Shown here piece after piece: positions 34,656 to 44,387 of a stretch of 64,000 nt of DNA; positions within the stretch are counted from its first letter, which is position 1, and each line of letters begins with the position of its first letter. Under the pieces are notes generated by a model. That model had not been told where the DNA came from and searched no databases. It saw only the letters and a list, made by a program, of their open reading frames with translations. The stretch lies in the NCBI GenBank assembly GCA_016786495.1, contig JAEUUJ010000051.1, positions 62,001 to 126,000 on the forward strand, in the 5' to 3' direction. Position numbers and translations under genes: made by a program. Source of the DNA: Cyclobacteriaceae bacterium. Lineage in GTDB: Bacteria; Bacteroidota; Bacteroidia; Cytophagales; Cyclobacteriaceae.

Positions 34656-36104
34656 ATGGAGATGAAACGTGAAAAGATGACTGTTGTGAAGCACGCATTG
34701 GCAGTGATGATTGTAGCCATGCTGGCAGGTGTGGTGGCGTGCAGCGATGACGACAATGCAGGGGGCGGTAACAAGTATGTGAATAACTGGATTTATGACA
34801 ACATGGAACTGTACTACTTGTGGAACCTTGACCTGCCCAAGCCTCCGAGCAAATCGATAGACCCGAATGAATTTTTTAATGCGCTGCTGTCGGATCAGGA
34901 TCGCTTTTCCTGGATCCAGGAAAATTATGTTGAGCTATTGAATTCGTTACAGGGTGTAAACAAAGAAGCGGGGTATGAATTCAAGTTGTACCTCGAAAGC
35001 GAGAGTAGCGAAAACATAATTGCACAGGTAATGTACATCAAAGCCGGATCGCTGGCGGATACGGAAGACAAAGACCTTAAGCGCGGTGATGTTATCACAC
35101 ACATCAACGGAACGCGGATGACACTTTCAAACTACCAGACACTGCTGGGTGCGATCAGCGAGAACCATACGATAAAATATTTCCGGCCAACGGAAGAAGG
35201 CGAGGTTGACATGGGCACGCTGTCGCTGAATACGGCTGAATTTGCTGAAAATCCGAACTTCATGAGTAAAGTTATCGACACGGGCAATGGGCATAAGATC
35301 GGCTACTATGTGTATAACTTTTTCGCAACGGGCCCAACGGCAACCAGTCCGCAGTACAACGATGAGATGGATGCAATCTTTTCGAGTTTCAAAAATCAGG
35401 GAATTACCGACTTGATTATCGACCTCCGGTACAACAGTGGTGGTGCAGAAGGAGCCACGATAAACCTGGCCAGCCTGATTGGAGACAACATTGATAACAC
35501 GAAAATTTTCACAAAGAGAAGCTATAACAATGATCTGTCCGCAGCTTTGGTAAGTACGTATGGCGCGGATGTCCTGATCAAGAAGTTTGTCACAAAAAGT
35601 CAAAACGTTGGTTCCCTGCTAAACAACAGCCGTGTTTATGTGTTGACCAGTTCGCGAACGGCATCAGCCAGCGAATTGTTGGTCAATGGCCTCAAGCCTT
35701 TTATGGAAGTTTTTCTGGTGGGCGATACTACGGTCGGCAAAAACGTGGGATCCATTTCTCTCTATGAAGAGAAGAATCCCAAAAACAAATGGGGCATGCA
35801 ACCGATCGTTGTCAAGTCGTACAACAGCGCAAACGAGTCGGACTACAGCGAGGGTTTTTTTCCGGATATTGTGAGCAAAGATAATAGCCTGCTATTAAAG
35901 CCTCTTGGCGATGAAAGCGAGGAATTGTTAAGCCTGGCGATTGATCACATTACAGGCGGTAGCGGTACCCGGCAGAAAAGTACAGCGCGTTCGCGTGAAC
36001 GAATTTCCATCGGAACATCGGCCGATTTTAAACGGGGAAGTTACAACCTCGTGATTGACGATGAACGGGTAGCCGGGGTAATCAAATCATCGTTGGTAGA
36101 GTAG
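34656..36104 (+). CDS. S41 family peptidase, lipoprotein
   Basis: 482 residues. Lipoprotein leader (VVKHALAVMIVAMLAGVVAC, Cys29) followed by SDDDNAGGG, typical for surface export in Bacteroidota. Start may be one of three close ATGs. Then an N-terminal helical region with YYLWNLDLP and DRFSWI, a PDZ-like segment (KAGSLADTEDKDLKRGDVITH), and the S41 core with LIIDLRYNSGGAEGA and the nucleophile region TSSRTASASELLVNGL. S41 peptidases are C-terminal-processing serine proteases. Ends 74 bases before a terminator that lies inside an opposing small gene. Confidence 0.9.
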   Translation: MEMKREKMTVVKHALAVMIVAMLAGVVACSDDDNAGGGNKYVNNWIYDNMELYYLWNLDLPKPPSKSIDPNEFFNALLSDQDRFSWIQENYVELLNSLQGVNKEAGYEFKLYLESESSENIIAQVMYIKAGSLADTEDKDLKRGDVITHINGTRMTLSNYQTLLGAISENHTIKYFRPTEEGEVDMGTLSLNTAEFAENPNFMSKVIDTGNGHKIGYYVYNFFATGPTATSPQYNDEMDAIFSSFKNQGITDLIIDLRYNSGGAEGATINLASLIGDNIDNTKIFTKRSYNNDLSAALVSTYGADVLIKKFVTKSQNVGSLLNNSRVYVLTSSRTASASELLVNGLKPFMEVFLVGDTTVGKNVGSISLYEEKNPKNKWGMQPIVVKSYNSANESDYSEGFFPDIVSKDNSLLLKPLGDESEELLSLAIDHITGGSGTRQKSTARSRERISIGTSADFKRGSYNLVIDDERVAGVIKSSLVE

Positions 36105-36109
36105 AACTA

Positions 36110-36250
36110 TCAGCATCCCAGATTCTTTTTAAGATTCCGATCCGGAATTCCGCCAAAATCGAAAGACTCATCTTTTTCAGCCTCCTTCACGGGAGGCTGT
36201 TTTTTTTCATTCGGTTTGACCTTCGGGGCCTGTTTGGTTTTCTTTTTCAA
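36110..36250 (-). CDS. Small 46-residue protein, opposite S41 3' end (TTG start, tentative)
   Basis: Frame from TTG 36250 to TGA 36110. The peptide is Lys/Pro/Glu-rich then ends FDFGGIPDRNLKKNLGC, which looks like the C-terminus of small Bacteroidota proteins I have seen with endings such as DLKKNLGCG (from memory). There is no ATG in frame; a TAG lies four codons upstream of the TTG, and GLLKKK directly before and after it suggests the original start codon may have mutated. Could be a small gene with a rare start or a remnant. The S41 terminator hairpin is inside it. Confidence 0.42.
   Translation of the reverse strand: MKKKTKQAPKVKPNEKKQPPVKEAEKDESFDFGGIPDRNLKKNLGC
36178..36207 (+). terminator. 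Intrinsic terminator of the S41 peptidase gene
   Basis: Stem CAGCCTCC/GGAGGCTG (36178-36185, 36192-36199), 6-base loop, then eight T. Confidence 0.9.
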
Positions 36251-36275
36251 TAGCCCAAGCTACTGACCAAAATCA

Positions 36276-36306
36276 TTGGATTCCAGTAAACCGGCCCATA
36301 TCTTTG
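36276..36306 (+). promoter_or_regulatory. Promoter of feoAB
   Basis: -33 TTG at 36276-36278, 20-base spacer, -7 TATCTTTG at 36299-36306: a full Bacteroidota promoter. The GTG start of feoA is 20 bases further on. No obvious Fur palindrome was seen. Confidence 0.75.
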
Positions 36307-36326
36307 TTTTAAATTAATCTAAATAA

Positions 36327-36560
36327 GTGCCGGAACCTGCAAAAAACGTATCACAAATGAAGCCTGGAGAGATTGCGATCATCTCAGGTTTCAGTGACGA
36401 AATTTTGTCGGTGAAACTGCTCGAAATGGGTTGTTTACCCGGGGCTCCTGTGCGATTTAATTTCACCGCCCCCCTCGGTGACCCCATCTGCATTAGTGTG
36501 CTGGGTTATGAACTTTCCCTTCGCCTGGAGGAGGCAGCCACCATCTCAATTCTCAATTAA
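36327..36560 (+). CDS. feoA: Ferrous iron transport protein A
   Basis: 77 residues from GTG 36327; ATG 36357 is an alternative start. The sequence follows the FeoA pattern: MKPGEIAIISGFSDE, VKLLEMGCLPGAPVRFNFTAP, GDPICISVLGYELSLRLEEA. FeoA is a small SH3-like cytosolic protein that works with the FeoB ferrous iron permease. Its stop codon TAA shares its last base with the feoB ATG, so translation is coupled. Confidence 0.95.
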   Translation: MPEPAKNVSQMKPGEIAIISGFSDEILSVKLLEMGCLPGAPVRFNFTAPLGDPICISVLGYELSLRLEEAATISILN

Positions 36561-38668
36561 TGTCCGCTGCGCGTTTGAAGATTGCACTGGTCGGCAATCC
36601 CAATTCCGGGAAGTCGTCTGTGTTCAATCATCTTACGGGCCTGAATCAAAAAATCGGAAACTTCCCCGGAGTGACTGTTGAGAAACGCTCGGGGCTATCG
36701 TTGCTGCCCAACGGCACGAATGCGGAAATCATTGACCTTCCGGGAATCTACAGTTTGTATCCAAGAAGTCTGGACGAGCGGATTGTGACCGAAATTCTGC
36801 TCGATCATGCTTCACCACTTTGTCCGGACCTGGTTGTTGTTATTGCCGATGCCACCAATCTTAAGCGGAGCTTGTTGTTGCTTACGCAGATTACAGATTT
36901 AGGATTGCCAACGGTTCTCGCCCTGAACATGATGGATTTGGTTGCGCGGGCCGGCATCAGTTACGATTTGCATATGCTGTCGAACGAACTGGGTATTCCG
37001 GTGATTCCGATTAACGCCAGAAAGGGAAGCGGCATCGAAGAACTTAAGAATGCCATCAGCAAACCTGTTGAAGTTTCGTCAAAAAGTGTTTTCAACATAT
37101 ACCCGGATCTGAAGCTTGCTGTTCAAAGCGTACGCGAACGCTTTCAGTTAGACAACGACTACGAAGCATATCAATTTTTGCAACAACCGGGTTCGCTCAA
37201 ATTTCTGAATGATGAAGGCCGGACATTTCTGGATAATGTTGGCAACACGTACGATTTCTTCCCGGGTAAATTCCAGGGCGCGGAAGCCATACACCGCTAC
37301 ACATTCATCCAAACACTCCTTGATCGCGTTACGCTGAAAGCAGCTGACCTCCCCTGGAAAAAGCATACCTCAGCGCTTGATAAAGTTCTCACGCATAAAG
37401 TTTGGGGGTATGCGATATTCTTTGCTGTACTCTTTGTCATCTTCCAGTCGATCTTCGCATGGGCCGCAGTGCCGATGGACTTAATCGACAAGGCTTTCGC
37501 GGGGATCAGTTACTATTTCGGGCAGATTTTACCCGACAGCATGCTCACGCGGCTGCTCACCGAGGGAATCATTCCCGGCATCGGTGGCATAATCATCTTC
37601 GTACCACAGATCGCCATTCTGTTTGCTTTCATAGCGCTTCTGGAAGAATCGGGCTACATGGCGCGGGTGGTTTTTTTGATGGATAAAATCATGCGCAAGT
37701 TCGGATTGAACGGCAAAAGCATTGTTCCATTGATGTCGGGCGTAGCATGTGCCATACCAGCGATCATGGCAACCCGCACAATCGACAACTGGAAGGAGCG
37801 GATGATTACCATTTTTGTCACGCCCTTAATGAGTTGCTCGGCACGCCTGCCGGTATTCACCATTCTTGTAGCACTGGTGGTGCCCGACAAATTCGTGTTG
37901 GGAATTTTCAGTTTGCAGGGCCTGGCGTTAATGGGCTTGTATTTACTGGGGTTTGTCGCGGCCATGCTTACCGCGCTTGTGATGAAGTATTTGGTGCGGG
38001 TAAACGAACGAAGTTTTCTGCTGATGGAACTGCCGGCTTATCGCTGGCCCAAGTGGTCGAACATTGGCTACACCATTGTTGAAAAGACAAAAACATTTGT
38101 GCTCGAAGCGGGTAAGGTTATTCTGGCGATCTCTATTGTACTCTGGGTGCTGGCCAGTTACGGTCCGGGTGAAAAATTTGAAAACGCACGTGAACATGTT
38201 TTGATCGAATCCGCCAATCTCCGGCTTACGGAAGAGGGACTCGAAAACCGGGTGGCGGCCTACAAGCTCGAGCATTCGTATGCCGGCATTATCGGAAAAG
38301 GAATCGAACCCGTAATCAGACCGTTAGGCTTCGACTGGAAAATCGGCATTGCCTTGATTACATCTTTTGCGGCCCGGGAAGTGTTTGTAGGAACCATGGC
38401 TACGATTTACAGCATCGGAAGCGATGACGATCAAACCATAAAAGACCGGATGCGGGAAGAAGTTAATCCCGACACCGGTGAACCGAGGTTTACGCCTGCC
38501 ACCGCCTTTTCGCTCCTGGTGTTTTATACGTTTGCCATGCAGTGCATGAGTACGCTCGCCATCGTTTACCGCGAAACGAAGGGATGGAAATGGCCACTGC
38601 TGCAGCTGGCCTACATGTCGGCACTGGCATATATTTCCTCATTTGCCGTGTTTCAGTTGCTATCCTGA
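36560..38668 (+). CDS. feoB: Ferrous iron transporter B
   Basis: 702 residues. N-terminal G-protein domain: GNPNSGKSSVFNHLTG (G1) near residue 12, DLPGIYSL (G3) near 54, ALNMMDL (G4) near 115. The membrane domain from about residue 280 has ten or so helices with the Gate motifs GIGGIIIFVPQIAILF and PLMSCSARLPVF. FeoB takes up Fe(II) across the inner membrane. FeoC is absent, as usual outside Gammaproteobacteria. A 50-base gap separates it from a TerB-like gene. Confidence 0.97.
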   Translation: MSAARLKIALVGNPNSGKSSVFNHLTGLNQKIGNFPGVTVEKRSGLSLLPNGTNAEIIDLPGIYSLYPRSLDERIVTEILLDHASPLCPDLVVVIADATNLKRSLLLLTQITDLGLPTVLALNMMDLVARAGISYDLHMLSNELGIPVIPINARKGSGIEELKNAISKPVEVSSKSVFNIYPDLKLAVQSVRERFQLDNDYEAYQFLQQPGSLKFLNDEGRTFLDNVGNTYDFFPGKFQGAEAIHRYTFIQTLLDRVTLKAADLPWKKHTSALDKVLTHKVWGYAIFFAVLFVIFQSIFAWAAVPMDLIDKAFAGISYYFGQILPDSMLTRLLTEGIIPGIGGIIIFVPQIAILFAFIALLEESGYMARVVFLMDKIMRKFGLNGKSIVPLMSGVACAIPAIMATRTIDNWKERMITIFVTPLMSCSARLPVFTILVALVVPDKFVLGIFSLQGLALMGLYLLGFVAAMLTALVMKYLVRVNERSFLLMELPAYRWPKWSNIGYTIVEKTKTFVLEAGKVILAISIVLWVLASYGPGEKFENAREHVLIESANLRLTEEGLENRVAAYKLEHSYAGIIGKGIEPVIRPLGFDWKIGIALITSFAAREVFVGTMATIYSIGSDDDQTIKDRMREEVNPDTGEPRFTPATAFSLLVFYTFAMQCMSTLAIVYRETKGWKWPLLQLAYMSALAYISSFAVFQLLS

Positions 38669-38718
38669 AACATCAATCAATCCTTTCTTTATATTTAGGG
38701 ACCTAAATCCCTCCAGTC

Positions 38719-39096
38719 ATGAACAAGAACTATCAGCTTGGCTTACTTTATTTGGTTCATTTACTAATGAGTGCGGATGGTGTTGTTGATGACAATGAAA
38801 CCCAGGCGCTGAATACAATTAAAGGTAAAGAAGGCATTTCCGAAACCGTATTTGATGAGTTTAAAGAAGCGATCCGCACGAAACGGGGCCGTGAAATTTA
38901 CCAGACCGGTATTGAATACATGAACCGTTGTACCGATGAAGAAAAACTTCGGGCGTTCGTGATCCTGTATAAAATGTCGGAAGTAGACGGCCGGGTGCAT
39001 GTAAAGGAGGTTCGCCTGCTGCTGTATTGTATCAAAGTTTCAGGCATTGAATTCGATGACGTAGTAGCTAAAGCATCAATTTCTTCTATCGGATGA
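38719..39096 (+). CDS. TerB-like (tellurite resistance family) protein
   Basis: 125 residues, all helical. LLYLVHLLMSADGVVDDNETQALNTI and YKMSEVDGRVHVKEVRLL carry the two A/S-D-G-x-V/V-D-G motifs typical of TerB-type helical domains, whose acidic residues bind divalent metal. Role unknown in Bacteroidota. Its stop overlaps the ATG of the HEAT-cyclophilin gene by 4 bases; the feoB gene precedes it. A TerB-like domain also occurs in the LETM1-related protein downstream. Confidence 0.82.
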   Translation: MNKNYQLGLLYLVHLLMSADGVVDDNETQALNTIKGKEGISETVFDEFKEAIRTKRGREIYQTGIEYMNRCTDEEKLRAFVILYKMSEVDGRVHVKEVRLLLYCIKVSGIEFDDVVAKASISSIG

Positions 39097-41003
39097 GAGT
39101 TTCTGTAATCATTATCGTTATTGCGTGTATCCTGTCCGCGTGCAATAATCAACCCACCAATAAGTTTAAAGATTCCGTTCTAATAAAAATTGCTGAGTTT
39201 CAGGACAAGAGACAAAGCGATAGCTTGTATACATTTTTCAAGCATGCTAATCCTGACTATCGCAGAGAAGCCGTATTGGCTTTTGCGTCCGTTCAGGATA
39301 CGCTAAGCGTTGATCCGCTCTTGGAAGTGTTGCGATTCGACAAGGACGTAACCGTTCGAAAAGCGGCAGCGATTGCGTTAGGTCAACTTTCCATTAAACC
39401 ATCAGCGGCCGCGTTGTGGAAGGCACTGCAGGAAGAAAAGAACTCTGCCGTATTGCGCCACATCCTTGAATCGTGTGGCAAAACATTTAAGGCGGGTGAT
39501 GTTGAGCACCTAGTTTTAAAAGTACAGGATTCGCTCACGCAGGAAGGTTTTGCCTGGGCATATTACCGCCTGGGATTGCGCAACAAAGCTGATTCAACCA
39601 TCGCTGTCAAAGTTATTGAATTACTAAATCCCAACTTTGGTTTACAAATCCGACTAGCCGCGGTAAATTTTTTTACGCGCGGCGCACGCACATTCCCCCT
39701 CGCGGACGAGGCCTTAATGAAAGCTTTACGAAATGACAAGTCACCCTGGATTCGCTCCTGTGCCATAACTGCATTACGCAGAATGAAATCTGCTGCAGTC
39801 AGTGATGCAATTAAGCAGAGTTTAAAAAGCGATGTCGATTATCGCGTTCGCGTCGGAGCAGTCCGCGCGCTGCAGGAATTTCCATTGGCCGAAGTAAAGC
39901 AGGAACTGTATGATGCGTTGAAAGATGAAAACGTTAACGTAGCCATTGCGGCAGCAGAGGCCATTGGTGCACAGGCTACACCCGAACTGGCGAGCGAAAT
40001 CGCAGCGCTTGCAAAAGCAACTGCGCGGAAACGAGTACGAGGACTTTTATATGAGGCTTCACTCTCCGCATCAGATCGTGCGGAGCTGGTTTCAGAGATC
40101 ACAAACCTGTATGAGTCTGAGGCTGACGTTTATGGAAAGGCAGCATTGCTTTCCGCGCTTGGCAAATCAAATCGTGCGTGGCTGTTTATCAATCACCAGC
40201 TCCAAACAACCACGGTTCCCGTGATCAAATCAACTGCGGCTACTGCGCTGGTATCTGTTAACCGGAGCCGTACATTCGATCCTGCCCGGAAAAAAGATTT
40301 TGTCAACATGTATGTTGGCGCTATTAAAACTGGTGACCCGGCAGTCATCGGTATCGTGGCGGATGCGCTGACAGATCCCGCGTTAGGGTACAAAGAAATC
40401 ATTACCGATTATACGTTCTTAACAGAAGCTAAAAACAAACTTTCGCTGCCAAAAGACAATGAGGCCATCCAGCCGCTTGAAGCGGCAATCGCCTATTTTG
40501 AAGGGAAGAGGTCGCCCGAGCCGGTAAAGAATGAATACAATCATCCCATCGACTGGGATTTGGTTAAAAGCATACCTAAAGATCAGCGCGTTTTAATCCA
40601 GACCGATAAAGGTGACATTACCCTGCGACTGCTGGTGGAAGAAGCACCGGGCTCGGTGGCGAATTTCGTGCAGCTCGCAACAAGCAACTATTTCGATGGC
40701 AAGAACTTTCACCGGGTGGTACCCAACTTTGTTATCCAGGGTGGTTGCAACCGGGGCGATGGCTGGGGTAGTGAAGATTATTCCATCCGGTCGGAATTTA
40801 CTGAACGCCACTACACCGAGGGATCTGTGGGCATGGCTTCTGCAGGCAAAGACACCGAAGGGACACAGTGGTTCATTACACATTCGCCAACGCCTCATCT
40901 CGATGGCCGTTACTCCATTTTCGCAGTCACCGAGTCGGGAATGGATGTTGTTCATCGCATCGAAGTGGGTGATAAAATCATTCGCGTATCATTAGTGAAA
41001 TGA
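39093..41003 (+). CDS. Lipoprotein with HEAT repeats and C-terminal cyclophilin-type prolyl isomerase
   Basis: 636 residues. Lipoprotein leader MRVSVIIIVIACILSAC (Cys17). Residues about 45-430 form HEAT-like helical repeats (YRREAVLAFASVQDTLSVDPLLEVL, VTVRKAAAIALGQL, YRVRVGAVRALQEFPL). The C-terminal 150 residues are a cyclophilin: FHRVVPNFVIQGG with the catalytic Arg, GSVGMASAGKDTEGTQWFIT and LDGRYSIFAVTESG. Probably anchored in the envelope and binds a protein partner through the repeats while the isomerase folds it. Overlaps TerB-like and VOC genes by 4 bases at each end, so an operon. Confidence 0.9.
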   Translation: MRVSVIIIVIACILSACNNQPTNKFKDSVLIKIAEFQDKRQSDSLYTFFKHANPDYRREAVLAFASVQDTLSVDPLLEVLRFDKDVTVRKAAAIALGQLSIKPSAAALWKALQEEKNSAVLRHILESCGKTFKAGDVEHLVLKVQDSLTQEGFAWAYYRLGLRNKADSTIAVKVIELLNPNFGLQIRLAAVNFFTRGARTFPLADEALMKALRNDKSPWIRSCAITALRRMKSAAVSDAIKQSLKSDVDYRVRVGAVRALQEFPLAEVKQELYDALKDENVNVAIAAAEAIGAQATPELASEIAALAKATARKRVRGLLYEASLSASDRAELVSEITNLYESEADVYGKAALLSALGKSNRAWLFINHQLQTTTVPVIKSTAATALVSVNRSRTFDPARKKDFVNMYVGAIKTGDPAVIGIVADALTDPALGYKEIITDYTFLTEAKNKLSLPKDNEAIQPLEAAIAYFEGKRSPEPVKNEYNHPIDWDLVKSIPKDQRVLIQTDKGDITLRLLVEEAPGSVANFVQLATSNYFDGKNFHRVVPNFVIQGGCNRGDGWGSEDYSIRSEFTERHYTEGSVGMASAGKDTEGTQWFITHSPTPHLDGRYSIFAVTESGMDVVHRIEVGDKIIRVSLVK

Positions 41004-41401
41004 CGCTTGAGCACGTTGCTATCTGGACCAACCGCCTGGAAGAACTGAGAGAATTTTACGTGATGTTCTTTGACGGCACATGTTCATCAAAATACGTTAA
41101 CCCGGTAACTCAATTTGAGAGTTATTTCATCCGGTTTGGCAACGGAGCCCGGCTCGAACTGATGTACAAACCCAATGTCCCGGAAAACCTGAATGATCCG
41201 ATTGAACAATATCGGGGAATTATTCACCTCGCATTTGATGCCGGAAGCATGGATGCGGTAGACCGGATGTGTAACATCATGCGGGATGCCGGATGTACGA
41301 TTCTCCGCGGTCCGCGAAAGACCGGTGATGGATATTATGAATTCGAGACGCTTGATCCTGACAATAACCGTCTTGAAATCTGCTCACGGTGGTCTGAGTA
41401 A
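41000..41401 (+). CDS. VOC family protein (glyoxalase/bleomycin-resistance fold)
   Basis: 133 residues with two beta-alpha-beta-beta-beta modules. LEHVAIWTNRLEELREFYVMFF opens the fold with a metal-ligand His, GIIHLAFDAGS gives the second His and YYEFETLDPDNNRLEIC the closing Glu, so a metal site is complete. VOC proteins include glyoxalase I, dioxygenases and antibiotic-binding proteins; no substrate can be assigned. ATG overlaps the previous stop (ATGA). Confidence 0.9.
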   Translation: MTLEHVAIWTNRLEELREFYVMFFDGTCSSKYVNPVTQFESYFIRFGNGARLELMYKPNVPENLNDPIEQYRGIIHLAFDAGSMDAVDRMCNIMRDAGCTILRGPRKTGDGYYEFETLDPDNNRLEICSRWSE

Positions 41402-41425
41402 AATTTTTAAACATTACCTTGCAGC

Positions 41426-42562
41426 GTGGCAAATACTTTTAACCAGGATTTCAAACTTGGAATTTTAGGCGGAGGCCAGCTTGGCCGGATGCTCATTCAG
41501 TCAGGCATTGATTTCAATTTTAACTTCGAAGTTCTCGATCCGGACAAAAACGCTCCCTGCAGATGGCTGGCCCCTTTTACGGAAGGCAAGCTCACCGACT
41601 TTGACACCGTGATGAAATTTGGCCAGTCGTGCGATATTATCACCATTGAGATTGAAAATGTAAACACTGCAGCACTGAAGGAAATGGTGAAAAAGGGAAA
41701 GAAGATCTTTCCGCAGCCCGAAGTGATTGAGTTGATTCAGGACAAACGCGTTCAGAAAACTTTTTATAAAGACAATAACATTCCCACGGCATCCTTTGTA
41801 CTAACCGAGAATCAAGCGGATGTCGCGCGTCTCATCACGTTTCCGATGGTGAATAAACTTGGCAAAGAAGGGTATGATGGTCGGGGGGTTCAAATCTTGC
41901 GCACCCGCGATGACTTGAAACATGCCTTTGATAAACCGGGTCTACTGGAAGAGCTTGTGCCGTTTGAAAAGGAGATTTCGGTTATCGTAGCCCGCAACAC
42001 TCACGGACAGATTGAAACATTTCCGGCTGTAGAAATGGTGTTTCATCCCGAACAAAACCTGGTGGAATACTTGTTCGCGCCCGCTCAGATATCAACCGAA
42101 ATTGCGAGCTGTGCCGATGCCATCGCACGAACCATTATCGGGAAACTCAACATGGTTGGGTTGCTGGCTGTTGAAATGTTTGTAACTGCCTCCGGGGAAG
42201 TGTTGGTGAATGAGATCGCTCCGCGGCCACACAACAGTGGTCATCAAACCATCGAGGCAAACGTTACCTCGCAATACGAACAGCATTTACGTGCGATAAC
42301 GGGGTTGCCGCTCGGCAAAACCGACCTGATCATGCCCAGTGCCATGGTGAATCTGCTGGGTGAACCCGGCTACTCAGGCCCGGCCCGCTATGCCGGATTT
42401 GAAGAAGTGCTTGGTGTAAAAGGCGTGCACGTTCATCTTTACGGTAAAAACCAGACAAAACCGTTTCGCAAGATGGGCCATGTGACCATTTTAGACGAGG
42501 ATATTGATAGCTTGAAAAAGAAAGCGAACTTTGTAAAACAAACACTCAAAGTAATTGCATGA
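41426..42562 (+). CDS. purK: 5-(carboxyamino)imidazole ribonucleotide synthase
   Basis: 378 residues from GTG 41426. ATP-grasp enzyme of purine synthesis that carboxylates AIR to N5-CAIR using ATP and bicarbonate. Recognised by [17 protein letters not shown] at the start, [31 protein letters not shown] and [17 protein letters not shown] near residue 255. Stop overlaps purE by 4 bases, the usual purK-purE coupling although the order here is purK first. Confidence 0.96.
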   Translation: MANTFNQDFKLGILGGGQLGRMLIQSGIDFNFNFEVLDPDKNAPCRWLAPFTEGKLTDFDTVMKFGQSCDIITIEIENVNTAALKEMVKKGKKIFPQPEVIELIQDKRVQKTFYKDNNIPTASFVLTENQADVARLITFPMVNKLGKEGYDGRGVQILRTRDDLKHAFDKPGLLEELVPFEKEISVIVARNTHGQIETFPAVEMVFHPEQNLVEYLFAPAQISTEIASCADAIARTIIGKLNMVGLLAVEMFVTASGEVLVNEIAPRPHNSGHQTIEANVTSQYEQHLRAITGLPLGKTDLIMPSAMVNLLGEPGYSGPARYAGFEEVLGVKGVHVHLYGKNQTKPFRKMGHVTILDEDIDSLKKKANFVKQTLKVIA

Positions 42563-43074
42563 CTAAACCAGTAGTGGGAATTATCATGGGCAGCCAGTCC
42601 GACCTTAAAATCATGAAGGAGGCTGCTGAAGTGCTCGAAGAACTGAATGTACCGTTTGAGATAACGGTGGTATCAGCGCATCGCACGCCCCTGAGAATGG
42701 TTCAGTACGCGACAGACGCCCGCGCCCGTGGAATTAAAGTTATCGTTGCGGGAGCAGGAGGTGCTGCGCACCTTCCGGGAATGGTTGCCTCGATCACTTC
42801 GTTGCCCGTTGTTGGTGTTCCGATCAAGTCGTCAAACTCCATTGACGGCTGGGACTCGGTACTGTCTATTCTTCAAATGCCTTCGGGGGTGCCAGTAGCT
42901 ACGGTAGCACTAAACGGTGCCCGCAATGCCGGTATACTCGCTGCGCAAATCATCGGATCAGCCGATAAGGCTGTCGCCAAAAAACTCGATCAGTTCAAGA
43001 AAACGATGAAAGGCAAAGTGGAGGAGTCAGCAAAGTCCATGGAGAAGAAAGGGTGGCGTGAAGCGTTGAAGTAA
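42559..43074 (+). CDS. purE: N5-carboxyaminoimidazole ribonucleotide mutase
   Basis: 171 residues, class I PurE size. [16 protein letters not shown] at the start, SAHRTPLRM near residue 42 with the catalytic His, and [16 protein letters not shown]. It moves the carboxyl group of N5-CAIR to C4, making CAIR for purine synthesis. Coupled to purK by an ATGA overlap. The following gene starts 51 bases on. Confidence 0.97.
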   Translation: MTKPVVGIIMGSQSDLKIMKEAAEVLEELNVPFEITVVSAHRTPLRMVQYATDARARGIKVIVAGAGGAAHLPGMVASITSLPVVGVPIKSSNSIDGWDSVLSILQMPSGVPVATVALNGARNAGILAAQIIGSADKAVAKKLDQFKKTMKGKVEESAKSMEKKGWREALK

Positions 43075-43125
43075 ATTTTTTAGAACGTTCAAGATTGTCT
43101 AATTTGATCTCATCCGTCCTACCTC

Positions 43126-44385
43126 ATGAAGCCTGACGAAAAAGGTTGGTTACAAGAATATCTGGAGTTTAAGAAAGAGCTTCTCAAAGATCTTTCGCAG
43201 AAGAAGCGCGGCTCACATCCTGAATATTCCTTGTATCGAATTATACAACCCACCGGGTTGATGTATGGCCAGAACGTGGGGCATCTCGATTACCCAAATG
43301 CCGAGAACTGGAGCGAAAAAGATAAAATGAAGATTCTGCTGGCCGAAGCCCTGATCAGCAGCTCGCTTCTGTTTCATGATAAACCCGTTAAAACACCCGA
43401 AGAACTCTCGCAGATTTTTATAAAGACGATTGAGAACATCGGTAATTTTTACAACAATATTTTCCCCGAACTCGCCATTCCAAGCAAAACACTGTTTGGT
43501 AAAAAACGCGCTCCGCTGGAGGTAGCCGAGAAAATTCTGGATAAGCGCGTTGACCGAACCGTGGAGTTTCAGGGTAACTTCTGGCACTACTTCTTTCACA
43601 ACAGCCTGTTGTTTCTCGATGTATTTATCTTCGGGCAGTGGATTCATACCAATGCCGACCGCATCGTGGCGGATTTTTTCCGGTATGAACGTGACGAGCT
43701 GCGGTTCTCGATCGTGAAAGTAATCGCGGCAGCCGCGCATTCCGATAACACGGTAGATTTTGAAGAACGCAAAATGCTCGAATTGTTTATTCAAAGCAGC
43801 GATCTCAATGCCGAAAGACGCAAGGAGGCAATGGCCATGTTTGAAAAAGGAATTGACGTAGAAGCCATTAACCTGCCCTCGGAGAATTCATGGATTCTTA
43901 AAAAGTTCTTCCTGGAAATCGCCATCCTCACAACCTGGGCTGATAAAAAGGTTGAGCAAGCCGAGCATAAGTTTATGAAGCGGTTCTGCACCTATCTCGG
44001 TCTGTCGGAAGATGATCTGGATAACAGCCTGATCGCCATTGAAGGCTTCGTGCTTGAGCATTGGGAGCAACTGGACTACCTGCAAGACAAGCAGGACTAC
44101 CACCAGGTAAGCGAAGATTTCATTAGCCGGATTTCGAAGATTGCCGAAAAGAATAAAACGCGGCTCATCAAGGAAATTCAGGAACGGGAAGAAGTTTCGG
44201 CTTTGCTGAAAAAGGCCCGCGTGGAGGAACTGTCACCCGAAGAAAGCGAGCGTATCCGCCACGAACTTGTGATTATTCTGAAAACGATTCCTACGTTCGG
44301 AATCATTTCCTTGCCGCAGCGATTCCTCACACTACCTGTGTTGATGAAGATCCTGCCGAAAAATCTCTTTGCAGAAGAATTGTAG
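43126..44385 (+). CDS. LETM1-related protein with TerB-like domain
   Basis: 419 residues, no signal peptide. The centre (about 195-300; SIVKVIAAAAHSDNTVDFEERKM and LTTWADKKVEQAEHKFMKRF) has two TerB-like motifs with acidic residues. The C-terminal 45 residues (IRHELVIILKTIPTFGII, SLPQRFLTLPVLMKILPKNL) are the LETM1 signature known from the mitochondrial cation-exchange protein. From memory, Bacteroidota relatives are labelled LETM1-related biofilm-associated proteins. Membrane or metal role unproven. Converges with the terC-like gene, 2 bases apart. Confidence 0.82.
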   Translation: MKPDEKGWLQEYLEFKKELLKDLSQKKRGSHPEYSLYRIIQPTGLMYGQNVGHLDYPNAENWSEKDKMKILLAEALISSSLLFHDKPVKTPEELSQIFIKTIENIGNFYNNIFPELAIPSKTLFGKKRAPLEVAEKILDKRVDRTVEFQGNFWHYFFHNSLLFLDVFIFGQWIHTNADRIVADFFRYERDELRFSIVKVIAAAAHSDNTVDFEERKMLELFIQSSDLNAERRKEAMAMFEKGIDVEAINLPSENSWILKKFFLEIAILTTWADKKVEQAEHKFMKRFCTYLGLSEDDLDNSLIAIEGFVLEHWEQLDYLQDKQDYHQVSEDFISRISKIAEKNKTRLIKEIQEREEVSALLKKARVEELSPEESERIRHELVIILKTIPTFGIISLPQRFLTLPVLMKILPKNLFAEEL

Positions 44386-44387
44386 GA

